Source: Neospora caninum Liverpool
Lineage: Eukaryota; Apicomplexa; Conoidasida; Eucoccidiorida; Sarcocystidae
Direction of reading: 5' to 3'
Assembly (NCBI RefSeq): GCF_000208865.1
Contig: NC_018391.1
Location: 1,984,001 to 2,048,000, forward strand
Length of the DNA stretch: 64,000 nucleotides
Under the pieces are notes generated by a model. The model saw only the letters and a program-made list of their open reading frames with translations. It was not told the origin of the DNA and made no database searches. A program made the translations under genes and the position numbers. Shown piece after piece: positions 1 through 13,700 of the stretch (positions within the stretch are counted from its first letter, which is position 1; every line of letters starts with the position of its first letter).

Positions 1-421
1 AGAATGAAGGTTCGTCCTCTGTTTTTGGCGTGTTCGGCATTTGCTGTCTTGTTTGCATGCCTTCAACTGTGTCCGTGCGCCTTCGTGGGGAAGAAAGAGC
101 GTCGCCGTCGTCGAGGAGTGACGCCCCTTTTCTGTTTCGAGTCGTGTCGCCCTTGCGATTCTCGTTCCGCTGTTCTCGTCTCGGCACCGCCTTCACCGCC
201 TTCACCGCCTTCGACGCACACACACACATACAGCGAGCAGTGGTGTGCCTGCGGCCACGTCGGCTTCTTCTCTCACCTTCGCTTTTGGATATCTGTCTTG
301 ACGTCTCCCCTCTCGCCTTGCTCCCGCCTCCCCGGCGTGTCCACAACGATGCGTAGCCTCTGTTTCCTGGCGTCTCTGTGCTCGGGATTTTTCGTTTGGT
401 TCGCCGTGGTCTCCCCTCTAG
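1..421 (+). other. intron (and possibly missed exon) of the left-edge gene
   Basis: This stretch is T/C-rich, holds a short CA run near 219, and leads into the acceptor at 420-421. I see no convincing coding exon. It is most simply the intron upstream of the exon at 422. Confidence 0.45.
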
Positions 422-1406
422 CCCTCTGGAGCAGCGGCAGCGGGCTCTGGAGACATCTGCACGTCTGGAGCGACCCGCGCGTCCGCCGCACTCTCAAATG
501 CAGGCCATGGCCTATGTCCCAAGTTGTTTTCGCACTCAAACCCAAACACTCTGAGGCGTTGCGACAAAGGCTAGCGGTCGGCTGTCTCCAGTTCCGACTC
601 AGTCTCAGAGCGCCTGGTCTCTCTTTTCTGTCGTGGTTCAGGTTTTGAAGCAGCAGTACGAAGAAGAAGCGCGTCGTGCCGCGGGCCTCGATCCCGTGAA
701 GCCTGAGGGAGAGAGTGCCGCTTCAGCCCCCCTGGCCTCGCAACCGTCACAGGTTCCTCCGGACTCGCGTGTCGCTTCTTTCGAAGGCGGTCCAGCCGGC
801 CCCAAGAGCGAGAGGAACCCCGCGAAGGCTTCTCGCGCGGGCGAGAGGAGAGAGAGATCGCGAGAGAACCCCGAGAGTCGCCCACAGTATTCCCATCCTC
901 ATGGCCACCCTCCTCATGGCCATCCTTCTCCTGGTCATCCTCATGGTCTGCCTGCTTCGCCGTATCCGTCCTTTGGCTCTCCCGGTCAGGACGGGGCTCC
1001 TCCTCCTTTCCGTCCGCCGTCGCGGCCTCCGCCGTTCCCTTCGTCGCCGGGACAGAGCCCTCCTTGGCAGCCCGCGTTTCGACCGTATGCTGTCCCGCAT
1101 GCGCCTCCGCCCTATGCGCAGGCTCCAACCTTTCAGCCCTCTCATGCGCCTCATGCACCAGCCTCGCATCTCCAGGCTCCACCGCACCCCCTTCCTTCAC
1201 CTGCCACGGCGGCGCCTCCTGTGCCTGAGGCGGCGAGCGTGGAGGATACGATTGCGCAGATCAAACAGAAGCAAGACGAGCTCGCCAAGATGCTCGCGCA
1301 GCTGAAGAGTTTAGAGGCGGAAGTCGGCAAGAAGGAAGGCGCCTCGTCAGCTTCGCAGGGACCAGAAGAAGGGGAGGTGTTCGCTGGGCGGCACGGGCAG
1401 CGATAG
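422..1406 (+). CDS. 3' end of a proline-rich coiled-coil protein gene (partial)
   Basis: C-terminal part of a gene that begins left of the window. The last exon is 642-1406: it follows a pyrimidine tract ending TTCAG at 641 and ends with TAG at 1404-1406. A preceding exon at 422-515 fits: acceptor CTCTAG at 421, weak donor GTCCCA at 516, 31 whole codons (starting PLEQRQRALETSARLE) and the right phase to join VLKQQYEEEARRAAG. The protein starts helical and charged, passes through about 130 residues rich in Pro, His, Gly and Ser, and ends in a short predicted coiled coil (IAQIKQKQDELAKMLAQLK) with an acidic tail. I do not recognise the family. The composition is compatible with an RNA-processing or scaffold factor, but that is only a guess. 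The last exon is solid; the 422-515 exon is moderate. Confidence 0.72.
894..946 (+). repeat. in-frame His-Pro-Gly tandem repeat
   Basis: Four imperfect 12-15 bp units of the type CATCCTCATGGC lie in the last exon and encode His-Pro-x-Gly-type repeats (HPHGHPPHGHPSPGHPHG). Unit length keeps the reading frame. It looks like a coding minisatellite in a disordered segment. Confidence 0.7.
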
Positions 1407-3498
1407 ACCTTGGATAAGGTAAAAACAATGAAAATCTGAATATCGAGCTCGAACCGGGTTTGGAGAGTATGGCTTTTTCCGCATAAGATGGCAGAGGGCC
1501 GATGAGCGGGAGAGCGCGCGGAGAAGACCGCTCGAAGTCGTGGGTGATGGACGTAGAAACAGAGAAAACGGACAAGAAGCGGAGAAACGAACAGGCGAGA
1601 AGCCAGCAAGCTTCGTGGACCGATACATAGGAGCGGGGAAAGAGGGGCGTTGTAAGAATGAGATGGAGGATCCACCTGGCCGACAACAGCTCAAGACCGG
1701 AGTCGTGGAAACGGATAAGGGAGGAAACTTCCAGGCGCAACGGTTACCGGCGTAGCAGAGGGGTGGCGTGTGCATGGATCTGCTGCGTATTCGACACGTC
1801 CTGCGTCTGTCTCTCTGTGCCTCTTTTTCTGTCTCTCGCGTTCGTTTTTTCGCTGGCGACGCGCGCGCCTGAAGTGGGGAAGCAACCCCGCTGTTGCATA
1901 TCTAGTCCGTGCGTTGGTGTCGCCTTGTCGTTGTCTTCACTTCTTTCTTTTTCGATAGCGAGAAAGAGGAGGGAATCCGTTGGCGAACGCATCTTTTTAA
2001 ACACCTTGGTTTGGTTCCCGTGGGTAGGAGGAGCCCCAGGAGAGGATGTGCGACAATGAAAGCATGCAGGCGTTTTCGGTCTTTCGGCATTTCCCACATC
2101 GAATGTCGAGGGCCTCCGTCTGATGGAGCCGGTAAGGCGCATGCACGCCCCTGCCTGCTTCCTCTCGGAGTCAGTTGACGTCTTGAACGGGGTGCTGAAG
2201 GCATTTTCCCAAGAACTAACGCGTTTCGCCCCTCCCGCTTCCCGCGGGTTGTGTGCTTGGGGGGCGGTCTGAGGATGCCGCATCGTTGGCGGCCCCCGAT
2301 TCTTGGCTGTGCGTTTGAAGGCATTTCGCTGCATGCCGCCGAGTTCCGCAGCCTCGTGGTTCCGTCGCGGTTAGAGAATTGCGTGCACGTGTTCGTTTTC
2401 CTCGCGCTGCCTCACAGGCTCGCCCTGTCCGCCGCTAGACGTTCCATTTTTGTCACGCGAACCTCTTATCCTAAAACTTCCCAAGATGAAACAGCCTCTT
2501 GCGTCTTCTTTTCTGCTGTCTTAGCAGTTTTCGCGGTGAGGATGGGGCGTGTCTTTTGCCGAGCAAACAAAACGAATTCCCGCCAAGCAAGGCTGTCTAG
2601 GGTAACGCTGGCGCGTGCAGAGAACAGCGCCGTACCGGTAACTTGTTGCGACTAATGCAGATGAACAGGACAGTTAGTTTCGTTTCGATGTGAAGGCGCG
2701 ACGACGTCCAGCTGCATCTCGCTTCTCAGCGCTCCACTGCGCGTTAGTGAATTCTGAAATCTCAGAGACAGAACCTCGCAAGCGAGAGCCGGGATGAAAC
2801 TCCCGTGACGCGGGTCTGATGGCGGCTCGTTCGCACAGACTCTGCATTTCTAACCATAGTCAAAAGAGACGGAAATGTTTTCACTGCTCGGGTCTTTCTC
2901 GCACGCTTCGCTTCGAATCGCCTCCTAACTGAAGCTTTTGGAAACTATAGCAACAGACCAGCGAAAGAAACTGACGCAAAAACGAAGGAGTAAAAGAGGA
3001 ATTCTGGCGCCACGAATCGGCGAGGACAGCGAGGGGCCGAGGAGTAGCGGCCACCTCACATGGTAAGGAGACAGCAGAGCCGACCAGGCGCGTCCCCTCG
3101 TGGAGAAAGAAGGGCGAGAATGTTGACGAAGAGAGGCGAGAATGCTGAAGAAGCGAGGCGAGAATGTTGACGAGGAGAGGGGAGGAAGGCAAAAAGGAAG
3201 CAAACGAAGCGCAAAAGAAGCGGAACGGGAGAGTGAAGACGCTGGAAAAGTGCCGCCTGGCGAAGCAAGGGAAAAAGGTCTAGGTTTTCCCGCGCACGAC
3301 TGGAGCCCCGCGAAGCGTCCAAGCGGCCACGACCGCAGAACAAGACATATCAAATGGAGAGGAAACGGAGGGAGAAAGCGGCGAAGAAAGCCCAAGGGGG
3401 GGATACACCCAGACGCAGTTCCACACACACAGGTGGTCTTCCGCATCGGCCTGCCTTTGTGGAGACGTCGCACGCAGTGGCTTCCGCCGCAGTTTTTT
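1407..3498. other. convergent intergenic region / 3' UTRs
   Basis: It lies between the stop codons of two convergent genes. Short ORFs on both strands have no protein-like composition and no splice-consistent partners. It should contain both 3' UTRs. No exon supported; one small tandem repeat at 3113-3178. Confidence 0.6.
3113..3178 (+). repeat. 22-bp tandem repeat, three copies
   Basis: Three adjacent units of GGCGAGAATGTTGACGAAGA-type sequence start at 3113, 3135 and 3157 and differ by a few substitutions. It lies about 320 bp beyond the stop codon of the minus-strand PPR-like gene, so it may fall in that 3' UTR. Confidence 0.8.
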
Positions 3499-6400
3499 TC
3501 AGCTTCTCCGCGCGTCGCCCTTGCGAGGTTTTGCCCGCTTCACAGCTTTCTTCTTTCCATAATACAGGTCAGTGTCAGGTTCTTCCTCCGGCATGTTCAA
3601 GAGGTTCTCCAACTTGTAAATGACTGAGTATCTCGCAACTTCCTCTCCGAACGGACTTTTCACGCCTCCCTCTATCAGGGCGTCCTCCTCGTCCGTCTCC
3701 TCGTCCTTCTCTTCGACTCTCTCAGTCACCTTTCCGCGTCTCCGAAGTCGATTCCCTGTCGCCGCATGCGTTTGCGTTTCTTTCCCTTCTACCGCGTAGG
3801 CGATCTCATCGCCCGCTTCTCTTCGTCTCGCCGTTTCCAGCAGCTGCTTCTCGCGGCGACGCGCCTCCTCGTCTTCCAGATCCTCGGCGAGGACTTGCTG
3901 AACCTTCGCGAGGAGCGTGGGAGGCTGTGTGGCATCAGCCACGGCGAATTTGAATCGCGTCAGCCGCTTCAAAATTCGAGAAACTTCCGGCTGCTTGGCG
4001 CGCTCTGCCGCGAGTTGCGCAGCCGCCCACCAGGCGCGAGGCGGCGGCGAGGCGGGCGAGGACGTTAGGCGTTCGTGGAGCAGCGCGACGGCTTCACGCC
4101 AACCCCCTGAGAGAAGTGGAGGGAAGAGGGAGAAAAAAGGAACGGCGAAAGGAAATGAGACTCTTGGGGAGGAGACAGGGCGCCGTAGGTTCTCTACGCC
4201 GGAGGACATCGAGAAAAACGATGCGAAAAACTGTGTTACAGCGCTTCAGAAACAAGCGACATGCGTGAAAAAGGACTCTCGGGTAGGCGCCGAACAGAGA
4301 CAGAAACAAGAAACAGAGGCGACATCGCCACGAACAGAATGACGAAGCATGGGCCGAGGCCAACAGGTTGAAGAACGAGAAGAGGAGACACACACCCGAA
4401 TGTTATTCGCGGGGTTACGTGTCCATTTTGAGGAGCTCGCGTATCCCGTGTTTCGCAGGTCGTTTTCCGGTTTCTTAAGTTCTTCGTTTTTTGTCTTGTT
4501 GCCCGTCCACGCGAACGGTGGAGGAGAGTTAGGGGAGTCTAGCAAAGGCGCCTTCGCGTGGTGCTCGGCACTTTCGCCACATCTTTCTCGTGTTTTCTAG
4601 AGAATACGTATCCGTTGCGTTTTCTGCAGCTTCGGTCGTTTGTGAATTGCTCAGTCGTTTCTGGTTTTTCGCCTCGTACGCGTCTCACCTCGCTCGCCGA
4701 GAGCCTTGATTCCAGCGTCTTCGAGCTCTTCCCGGCGCACACGCCTTCCCCCTGGTGCGCCGAGGTCGTCGCCCGTGGAGTGGACCGCCTGTTTGCACTT
4801 TTGCAGGAACGCAAAGATCGCTTGAATCTCGCGCTTCCTCGCCGCTTCTCTCGCAGGATTGACGCCTCCAGTGCCTCCGCTTCGAGGACCGCCCACGATG
4901 TTCAGCGCTTCGAGGGTCAGCGAGGGAGACAGCAGAGCCTGCGGCGGATAAGGCGCCTGCGTTCGCAAAGGCGAAGAACGAAGCCACGCAGCGAAAGGAA
5001 ATGCCCATGGAGGAGAGAAAAAAGGCGAACAAGGGCAAAACCCAGGAAGCGCGAGAAAGCGAGGAACGGAAGGAGCGAGGACAGGTTTTGGACAGGAGCT
5101 GAGAGCAGGGGAAAAGGAGATACGGGACGGGAAACCGGGGGGGAAAGGAAGACGAGAGAATCGGTCAGGGCGGATCTGACAGAGAGCGAAAGATTTACGA
5201 AACATACAGAAATCTAGCAAGAAAGGGGGCAGAGGAAGCCCGACGAATCCGGAGACAGAAGAGGCAGAGAACCGCGCGCAAAAGGAAGAAGAGGAATGCG
5301 GGGAGAACAGAGACATCGACGCCACCAGAGATGCCTCTCACAGAGGAAACTGTGACGCTGACGAAGAGCTGGAACTTCTCGCTCTTTCGTCCTTGCGTTT
5401 CGTCTGCTTCCCCGATCTCACGCAAAACCCCTGGTTTGCCTAGTGTGACAGCTGAGGCCTCTTTGTTGGCAGTTTGTACCCAAACACGCTCTCGTCTCAC
5501 CTCAACAAAGAAAGGGATAACTTCGACAAGACGGTCACCCTCGCCCGCCCTAGACTGCCGAAGAGCCGAGAGGAAGGCCTCCTGAAGGAGTCCGAGAGGG
5601 AGCAACGCAGGCGTCGATTTCGGCGAACCAGCAGAAGAAGAGGCAGAGGACGAAGATGCAGAAGAGTCAGATGAAGAAGAGTAAGAAGAGGAAGAGGAAG
5701 AAGGAGACACGTCAGGTGCCGAAGACGAGGGACAAGAGTGAAGGAGACATTCTGGAGACTGGCTAGGATCTGCAGAGTCGAGAGGTTCCTGGAGGTCTCC
5801 AAAAACGCGCAGAGCCTCCACAGGGCGGGGCGCCTGCCGAACGAGACACTTGAAGACTACAGCCTCGTCTCCGGGCTGAAAGAAAGAAGGGACACGGACA
5901 AGCAGAGGAAACGAAGAATGGAAGTGAAGTCAAGAAGACGCGCAGACGATTCGAACGATGAAAACAACACCGCAGTGCACGTGAGAAAGCAAACGCTTGG
6001 TGCGCCACATGCCCCCAGTCCGCCGGCTAACTTCGTTGCAATTCCACACATGAAAAAACATGTAAAACATCAAGACACGCAAACGAAGCAGACGGTCCTG
6101 ACGAGCTGCAGCGATAAGAACGGGCGAAAGGCGAGACAGACGCAAAAGAGAAAGAGCAGTCCGGCGTCGTGCACCTCTCCAGATCAGCCGTCGTCAGAGA
6201 AGGCGCAGAAGACAGCGCGAAAACGGAGCGAGACACGCAAGAGAGAAAACCGGACAGGCAGCTGGACCGTCTGCACTAGCCAAGAACATAACCCGAATTA
6301 GAGTTCCGTGCGGTGAGGAATGCCAGAAAAGAGGCAAGACAAAGGCGGCGACAGTCTCACTCCGAATGCCAGGCCAGGCTGGTGAATGCGCAGGCGATAC

Positions 6401-6611
6401 AGCCGGCTCACGGCCGAGCAGGCCTCCTCGAACGTCGTGGCCTTCCGCTGAGAGATCGGAAAAACGAAAAAAAGCACGAAAAAAGGAAAACGGACACATC
6501 GTACCCGACAGCTCTTCTCGACCGATCTGAAACGGACTCACTCCTTTTCAACACACATTGATATACAGGTCAGTATATATATCTATGCATATATATATAT
6601 ATATAGATATG

Positions 6612-6650
<39 letters not shown>

Positions 6651-9600
6651 ATATATGTGTAGTGAGGTTATACATGTGTATCGACACGTGTATTTATACA
6701 CACATGCGTGCAGACTTATACACCCATATACAGTTACAGATGCGTACACGTATATAAGACTCTGTTGTTTGCCCACATCAAGGAACCGGATCACGGGACA
6801 ATCTACAACGGTTCCCATATTTTGAAAACGACCTGACAGAGCCATACACCCAGATCTTCGTGTGGACATGTACAAACATGTACCTATGTGTATATGTATA
6901 CCTATGTAGGTGACAAGGCGCTTACAAGCTGATGAAGCAATTCTCGCTTCATGGCGAGACCAGGAGAGAGGCAGACATTCTTTTCTTTCCACAGTCTCGC
7001 CGTCTCGACTGGAATGCCTCCATCAACATCACGTGACGCCCCGGGACAACCAAGATCCTCTCTCTGAGTGCCCGGCACAAAAGGCATGCGAAGGAAGAAG
7101 GGAAATACAGCAATCACGCAGACGATCATGCTGACAAAAACGCATGCGTGCTGCATGCATCTGCTGACATGACAACGCATCTGTCTGAAGTATCGCGAGG
7201 TAGAAGCTGAAAGGTTAGAAGTGCCGTCAGACCCGCACGCATGCAAGGTGAAGAGGCAGGTGAAGAAAGATGTAGGCTTGAGGAGCAAAGAGAGACACGG
7301 AGACACCGACGATTCTTTTTCGGGAATGAGGATCCTCGCAAGAGCGCCACACATGAACGCGTGCACGCGAGTGAAGCTCTGGCGGTGTTGACCGTACACG
7401 ACTACTAAACGCGGCAAGAGCACCGGAAAAATCTACACAACTTCCAAGTGCACTTTGTTGCGTTCAGAGTTTGTATATACAGAGCAACGTATGGAGTAGA
7501 CGACGAAAATAGAGAATATACCCAGACACATGACCTGGTAGCGCTGCCAAGGCCGATACCTGCCTAGATATGTACCGTTCTCTTCGATCTTTGTCTCGCT
7601 CCATCTATGTCTATCCATATCCATCTACCTAGGTCTATCTGTCTATGTCTATGCATATATAACTCTCTCCGATGATGTACTCAGGTAAATCTATCTACAT
7701 ATACGAATATAGATATATATTCATATATATATATATATATTTACATATAAAACTCTCTGCCTGTGTATGTAATTGTTCATGTTCGATCAACTTTGGCGAG
7801 TCCTGTAACAACTTTAGGGTTCCCGTTCAGGCGTTTTCGCGAGCGGTGGTTCCCAGCTCCCCTCGCACTGTCCCTCTTACGGTCGGCTTTGCCGTCGACA
7901 CGAGGGCATTCCTTTCCCATGTGTCGCTTTTCGTGTCGCGTCTCTGGCATTCCGCGGCCTCACTGAAGAGCCCCTTTGGCAGCCGCGAGAGAAGGATGCG
8001 GTCGCTGCGTGCTTTCTCCCCTGTCTCGGCGCGTTTTCGTCGGATTCCGCTCTCTCCCTTCGCCCCGAGAAGAGTCAGCACCTGTCCCATCCCCGTCGCT
8101 TCCCTCTCGCTTCCGTTCGGTTTTCCGCCGATTTCTTCGGCCTGGCCCACCATCTGTGGCCCGTCGGCCTCCAGTGTCTCTTCGAAACCCCACAGTGTCT
8201 CCTCGAGGTTGGGCGCGAGTCGTGGCCACTCGCGCCGTAACGCGGTGAGGCCGCGCTGCATGAGGGCCGTCAGCCGTTGGATGGTCTCCTCGCGATCGAT
8301 TTCCTTCCTGGTCTTTTCCCACGCGGGGACTCCCAGCTCCTTCAGCACTTGCTCCTTCTCGCGATTCTTCTTTGCGTTGACCTGCACCAGACCCAGCCGC
8401 TCCTTTGCGACGCCTTCGAGGCCCTCAATCAAAAGTTGCCCGATGGAGACGGGAAGAGGAAGAAGCCGCAAACACCGGTCCTCGCTCGCGTTCTCCCTCG
8501 ACCGAAGCGCCCCTCCGTTCTCGTCGCCCGCGAACCCGCCCTGTCCTGTCTCTTCCGCTTCCGACGCGAAGTCTTTTCCCGTCGGCTCTGGTGACGCACC
8601 TACCGCTTTTCCAGTCCCTGCGTTCGCCGCCTTCACGCCTGGGTCTGCTGCGCGCTCTGCCCTGGCGCACGCAGCGTCTGTGTTTTCTCTTTCCCTCTGC
8701 TCCACGACCTTCTCTCTCTGCGGGAGGAGCTCGTCGAGAAACAGGAGAACGGCGTCTGCGGGTCTGCCGGCCAGAGCCGCGCATCTCATGGCCTCTCCGA
8801 AAACCCAGGGTTTGAAGCGTGCGAGCTCGGGAGGCGCTGCCGGCGACAACGGAGACGGGGAGTCTGCCACTGGAGCGGCAGATGGCTCAGAACCCAAAGA
8901 CAAGAACCGGCTGTAGTCCTGAGCAACGCTGTGAGCAGTGTCGGCAATTTTCGCCAAGAGAACAGAAGGCGACACCGACGAACTCGGCGACTGTGAAGCG
9001 TTCGGCTCGCGACAGCCAAGGCCCTGTCCTCCTCCGCTTCGGCATTCGTCTCCGCGCGTTTGGTCTCCACATTCCTTCGCCGATCGGTCTCCCAAGGCGA
9101 CTTCCACGGCAGCCGCTGCGGCCGAGAGGGCCCGATTCAACAGCAAGAAAGTCCGCACATCTGGAGAGGGGCCATCTGTCTTGAGTGTCGCGCGAATCTC
9201 TCGGAGACGGTCGATCGACTCGCAGAGTTCCTCGGCTGCACTGCGCGCGCCGTTCCTCCCCGCCGTGTCAATTTCCTCTTCGTCCGCCTTCGGACGCTCG
9301 CCGCCGGGTGCGTGGATTCGAACGAGGTCAAAAAGATCCCGGTTTTTCCGATGAGGCTGGCACGGGAAAGCGCGACGCTCAGCCAGAGCCCGCAGCCGAG
9401 CTGTGTACGCCTTCAAGACCTCGTTCCACTGCTGGATGCGAGGCGCGAGACGATACAAGATTTGCAGGCGAAGAAACCTAGACAAAAAAGGAAACATGGA
9501 CCCCCGGAACAAAGACTGAAAGACGCAGAGAGCTGCAGGGTAGCCTTGGGGGTTGGGTTTGCATGCCTGAGCTGCCGAGAAAACACGGATTCGTTTCTTG

Positions 9601-10738
9601 GAGCGATTCCAGGGGAACCACCTCAGAGGGAGAAGGGTGGGTGTTTCGCCTTCTGTGCGCGGGAGGTTACCAAATGCAAACAAACGCGAGGACTACGCAA
9701 AGACACCGTCTCACACGCAGCCGCAGTGGTCTTCTTCCTCAAGCGATGCGAGACGCCCGCCACCTTCTGGTCCTCATACGCGACACACTTGCGACCGGCC
9801 GCGTCTACCACCCCTTCATCAACCGGTGCTTCTTGACAACTCTCCAGACGAATGCAAACATATATAAATATATATATATATATATATCCGTCTATGGTGT
9901 GTGCATGTGCCGTGGGAAGATAGTGAGTGTCGGCGATGGTGTAATATGCCTCACATGCAGACCCCTGCATGCGCTATGTTTACGGCTGTCGCAGCCGACA
10001 CTTCAGACAGCGAAGGCGACCTCGCAGCACAGTTGCATGCATCTTTCCCTCTGGGTAGGGGACGAGATGAGGAGTGGTTGGCGTGCGAAAAAAGAAGAAA
10101 ACGTAGTTCTCGGGAAGGAGGAGGCGGTCGACATGTGGACACGAACAGCTGCCCCGACACGCATCAGGAGCCCCTGACTGTCGCGGGTGTCAAGTCGACG
10201 AGAAACTTACTGTTCCGCCTTCTCCGGATTCGCGGCTTTGTTGGCCGCAAAGAGTAGAGCCTGGAAGGATGCCTCGTCTGGTCGCCCCACGGCCGCTGCG
10301 TGCGCGTCGAATGCGTTTTGGCCCAAGTGAAACATCTGCAAACTTTTCAAATGCGAGAAGAAGAGTTTCTCAGCTGTCTCCACATCTCCATGCACAGCCT
10401 GGCAGTGCAGTAGCGCGTTCAGCAGAGGCGTGTCCACGACGCGCACCTTCGTAGAGTTTCGCGCGAGAGAAGAAAGTTGAGCGTCGCCTTTCTCTTGGCC
10501 CGTCGCATTCTTGTTGGGCTTTGAATCACAACGGGAAGAGGACGAAAGCGAAGACGACTCGCCAGACAGAAGCCTCAAAGCCGCCACTGCGAGAGCCGGG
10601 TCGTCCGGCAGGAGCGACTGAAGCAGGGGCGAGGGCGGGACGCCAGCCTACGAGAAGAAAACCGGAAAACAGGAACAAAGCCTCAAAATGAACTCGCCGT
10701 CCAACCTACAAATGTATATCGAAATATACATGCATATC

Positions 10739-10769
<31 letters not shown>

Positions 10770-13700
10770 TTGGACACACACACCGCCAACACGCACATTT
10801 CGGCAGCTACTGGCCAACCTCTATGACCTTACATGTAAATAGAACAAGTTGCCTACCGATGTTTTTCCCACGTGTATCTACAGGTATCTCTCCATACGTG
10901 CGATGTGGAGTTTATGCCTTATTTTAAGGTGGACAACACCAGATGCCTAAGGTGGCAGCTCTTTTGCCGCTCTCAGATGAGAGGTAAAACAAAGACTCCT
11001 GGACCGTGTTCACTGAAAGGATTCCACTGCGGTGGGCTATCGCCTGTCTCGCCGTCTCCCTCCCCTTCCACCTCTCTTCGCCCGGTCCAGTGTTCCACTT
11101 CCTCGTTTCCATTTCGCCGCTTTCCTGCCGTTTGCCTCCCTCTTTCTCCCCCTCTTCTCGCCTTCTCCCCCTCTTCTCGCTTTCTCTCTCCCTCTTCTCG
11201 CTTTCTCTGCCTCTCTTTCTCTGTCGCTGCCTGCGTTGTGTGTCGTACCTTCTTGAAGGCCTCTAAGGCGGTTGTCAGCGTCACGGCATTTGGTTTGACT
11301 TGGGCGCCGGCTCTCCCCATTTCTCTCAGCAGCCACTCTGCTGCGGCAGCGCCCGCGTCGCCGCGGCCGACTGCCGTCCCTCCTCCTGCGTCCTCTGCGG
11401 TCTCCTCGCTGTCTCCGTTCTCCGCACATGCGCCGGGAGCTCGGGCGGCGCCCGGTTGCAGAGACGCAGGCAGGTAAGTCTGCCGAGCGGCTGCGGCCAG
11501 CGCGTAGTTGAAGCAGCGGGTGTCTGGAAGGCACGCGCGCGCCGCCGTCATGCGTCGAATCAGGCGAAGAGCGTCGAGGAGCGGCGAAGACGCACGCTGG
11601 AAGAAAAACGGCGGAAAGAAGGACGGCGAGGCGCGCTTGCTGTTGGCCTGAAGAAGAGACGCGGAAAGCAAACAGCAGAGAGCAGAAAAAACACCTAGAA
11701 CGCAAAAAGATCGTGAACTCTATACGTTTGGAGCAGAACCGAAAGCAAACGAGGGATGCAGATGTGAGACGCGAATCGACGGTTCAAAAGAACACACACA
11801 CACAGCCCCCGCGAATCTGCCGCCGACTACGAACGTTCGACCGCGCGCCAGGCTCGCTCCTGAATCTCCATTCCGTCTTCACACCGGTTTCGATCCTCCC
11901 TCTGGAAAGCGCTTCCCGCGGCAAAAAACAGCAACTTCTCCTCTTCCGCCGTCGTTTCCAGCAGACACAATGCTCACGCATCATCACGTCACCCCATCAC
12001 GTTGCGTCCTTTCTTTCTCCTCTCCCGTCTCTGCCTTCTTTGGGTTTCGCTGAGTCTCCCCGGGGCCTCCTTCGCTCTTTGAGGTTTTGATCGGCACCTA
12101 CCTTCAATGCCGCGGAGAACGCAGTTGCATGCAGATCGACGCCGGTGTCTTCCATGAGATCGAGAATCTCCATTGCGGCTTGGGCGCTCCCTTCTGCAGC
12201 GAGTGTCCCTTTGCGACTGCCTTGGGCGAGAGTTGCGAAGTTGTCAGCTGCCGAGGTAAAGGCCGAGAAGCTTCGCAAGGCCGCGACGTAGGCTCGTGAG
12301 AGAAAGGAGGGAGAAGAAGAGCCTGGAGACAGAGAAGACGAGCCTGGAGAGAGAGGAGACAAGCCTGGAGAGGGAGAAGACGCTGCGGGGGAAGGAGACT
12401 GCAGATGCCTGCGCTGTCCTTTCAGGTCGCAGATGCGAAGCTCCGACAGCAAAAGTTCCGAGAGAAAAAGAGGGTACGAGCCGTCGTTCTGGAAAGCCCT
12501 CAAAAGCTGCATGCAAACACACACGCGGCAAAACCAGGTGAAGAAGGCGCGTCCCCCACAAAACATTGAAACAAGAGGGGGCCACTGATGGAAACGGAAC
12601 GAGGAAAACGCGGGCCTTTTGGTGCCTCGGGAAGCCGACACTGAAAGGTCGCCACCGCACACGCGAGCCTCCAGAGACAAGAGTGCGGATGCAGGTTTTC
12701 TATCCTTCCAAGACAAGAAACGACGCAACTATATATAAGGTCGCGTAAGGAAACACATGGATGCGTAAAAAAGAAATCCTGGGTAGCCTGCTGCATGTGT
12801 GGAGAGACACTTGAGCAGATCTCCCAGTCTACGGCCTTGAGAGTCAGGCGCGGTCTGATGCACACTCATGGGCGCGCTTGCATGCATCCGTAAAATGTGC
12901 ATGCACGCAGCCATGTTTGCCGCCTGTACGAACGCGCCTTGTGCCACGAAAAATTGGACAGGCGCATACAAAGAAGAGAGGTTCGTCCCTGAGGATGTTG
13001 TCCGCCAGTGTGCAGCACGTGTGTACGCGCACACCTGGAGAAAGTCCCCGGTCCCCCTAAAAAACGTGTTTTTACCCGACTGCATGCACGGACGCGTGTA
13101 CCGCCTCATCGACGGCTTTGAAAGCCCCGCCACTCTGGAAACACATCCGCCTGCATCTGCGGGCGATCCACAGAAATGAGCTAGCGTGGCCTTTTGCCAG
13201 GCTCCAGTCTCTGTCTCCCTCTGTCTTCCTCTGTCTCGGTCTCTCCCTCTCTGTCTTTTCGACTGCTTACCTGACCGTACACTGTGACGATTCGTCTGCG
13301 TTCTCGCGCGAGGACACGCCCGACGTAGCGTTCGTCTGGTCTTTGGTCGCGCTCTCTCTCTGTCCGTTTTGCGTTCGCGAGTTGTTCGAGCAGATTCCGC
13401 GTCTGCCACCGCACTGCGGCGACGAGCTCGAGTGTTTTGGCGAAGACGGCCTCGCGCCTTCCCTTCTCCATCGCTTCTTCGATTTCGTCCTTCAAACGCT
13501 CAGGTTCCTTCCTCACCAGCTCGGCGACCGCGCTCAGCGTTGCGGCCAGCGCCGGCGAGCTCCCCTCAGACATCTGAGAGGATCCTGCTTTGAGGTGCCG
13601 GGCGTGCGCCAGGAAGAAGGCGAGAGACGAAGGCAAATAGGCTCGCAAGTGCGTGGGCAGATTCAGAAGCTCTGGAGTGTCGCGAACGAGACTGCATGCA

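Noticed and set aside
4..648. Plus-strand ORF at the left edge with a signal-peptide-like start
   Set aside because: The hydrophobic N-terminus comes from a T/C-rich intron; a better-supported coding exon lies in another frame at 422-515 and joins exon 642-1406 in phase.
7672..8916. Plus-strand ORF of 414 codons
   Set aside because: It is the antisense shadow of the minus-strand exon 9477-7881; composition is the complement of a GC-rich coding exon and it starts inside a TA microsatellite.
12729..13250. Possible extra PPR-like exon (AANMAACMHILRMHAS) in intron 13270-12507
   Set aside because: The helix looks plausible, but I found no acceptor and donor pair that keeps phase 0 on both sides.
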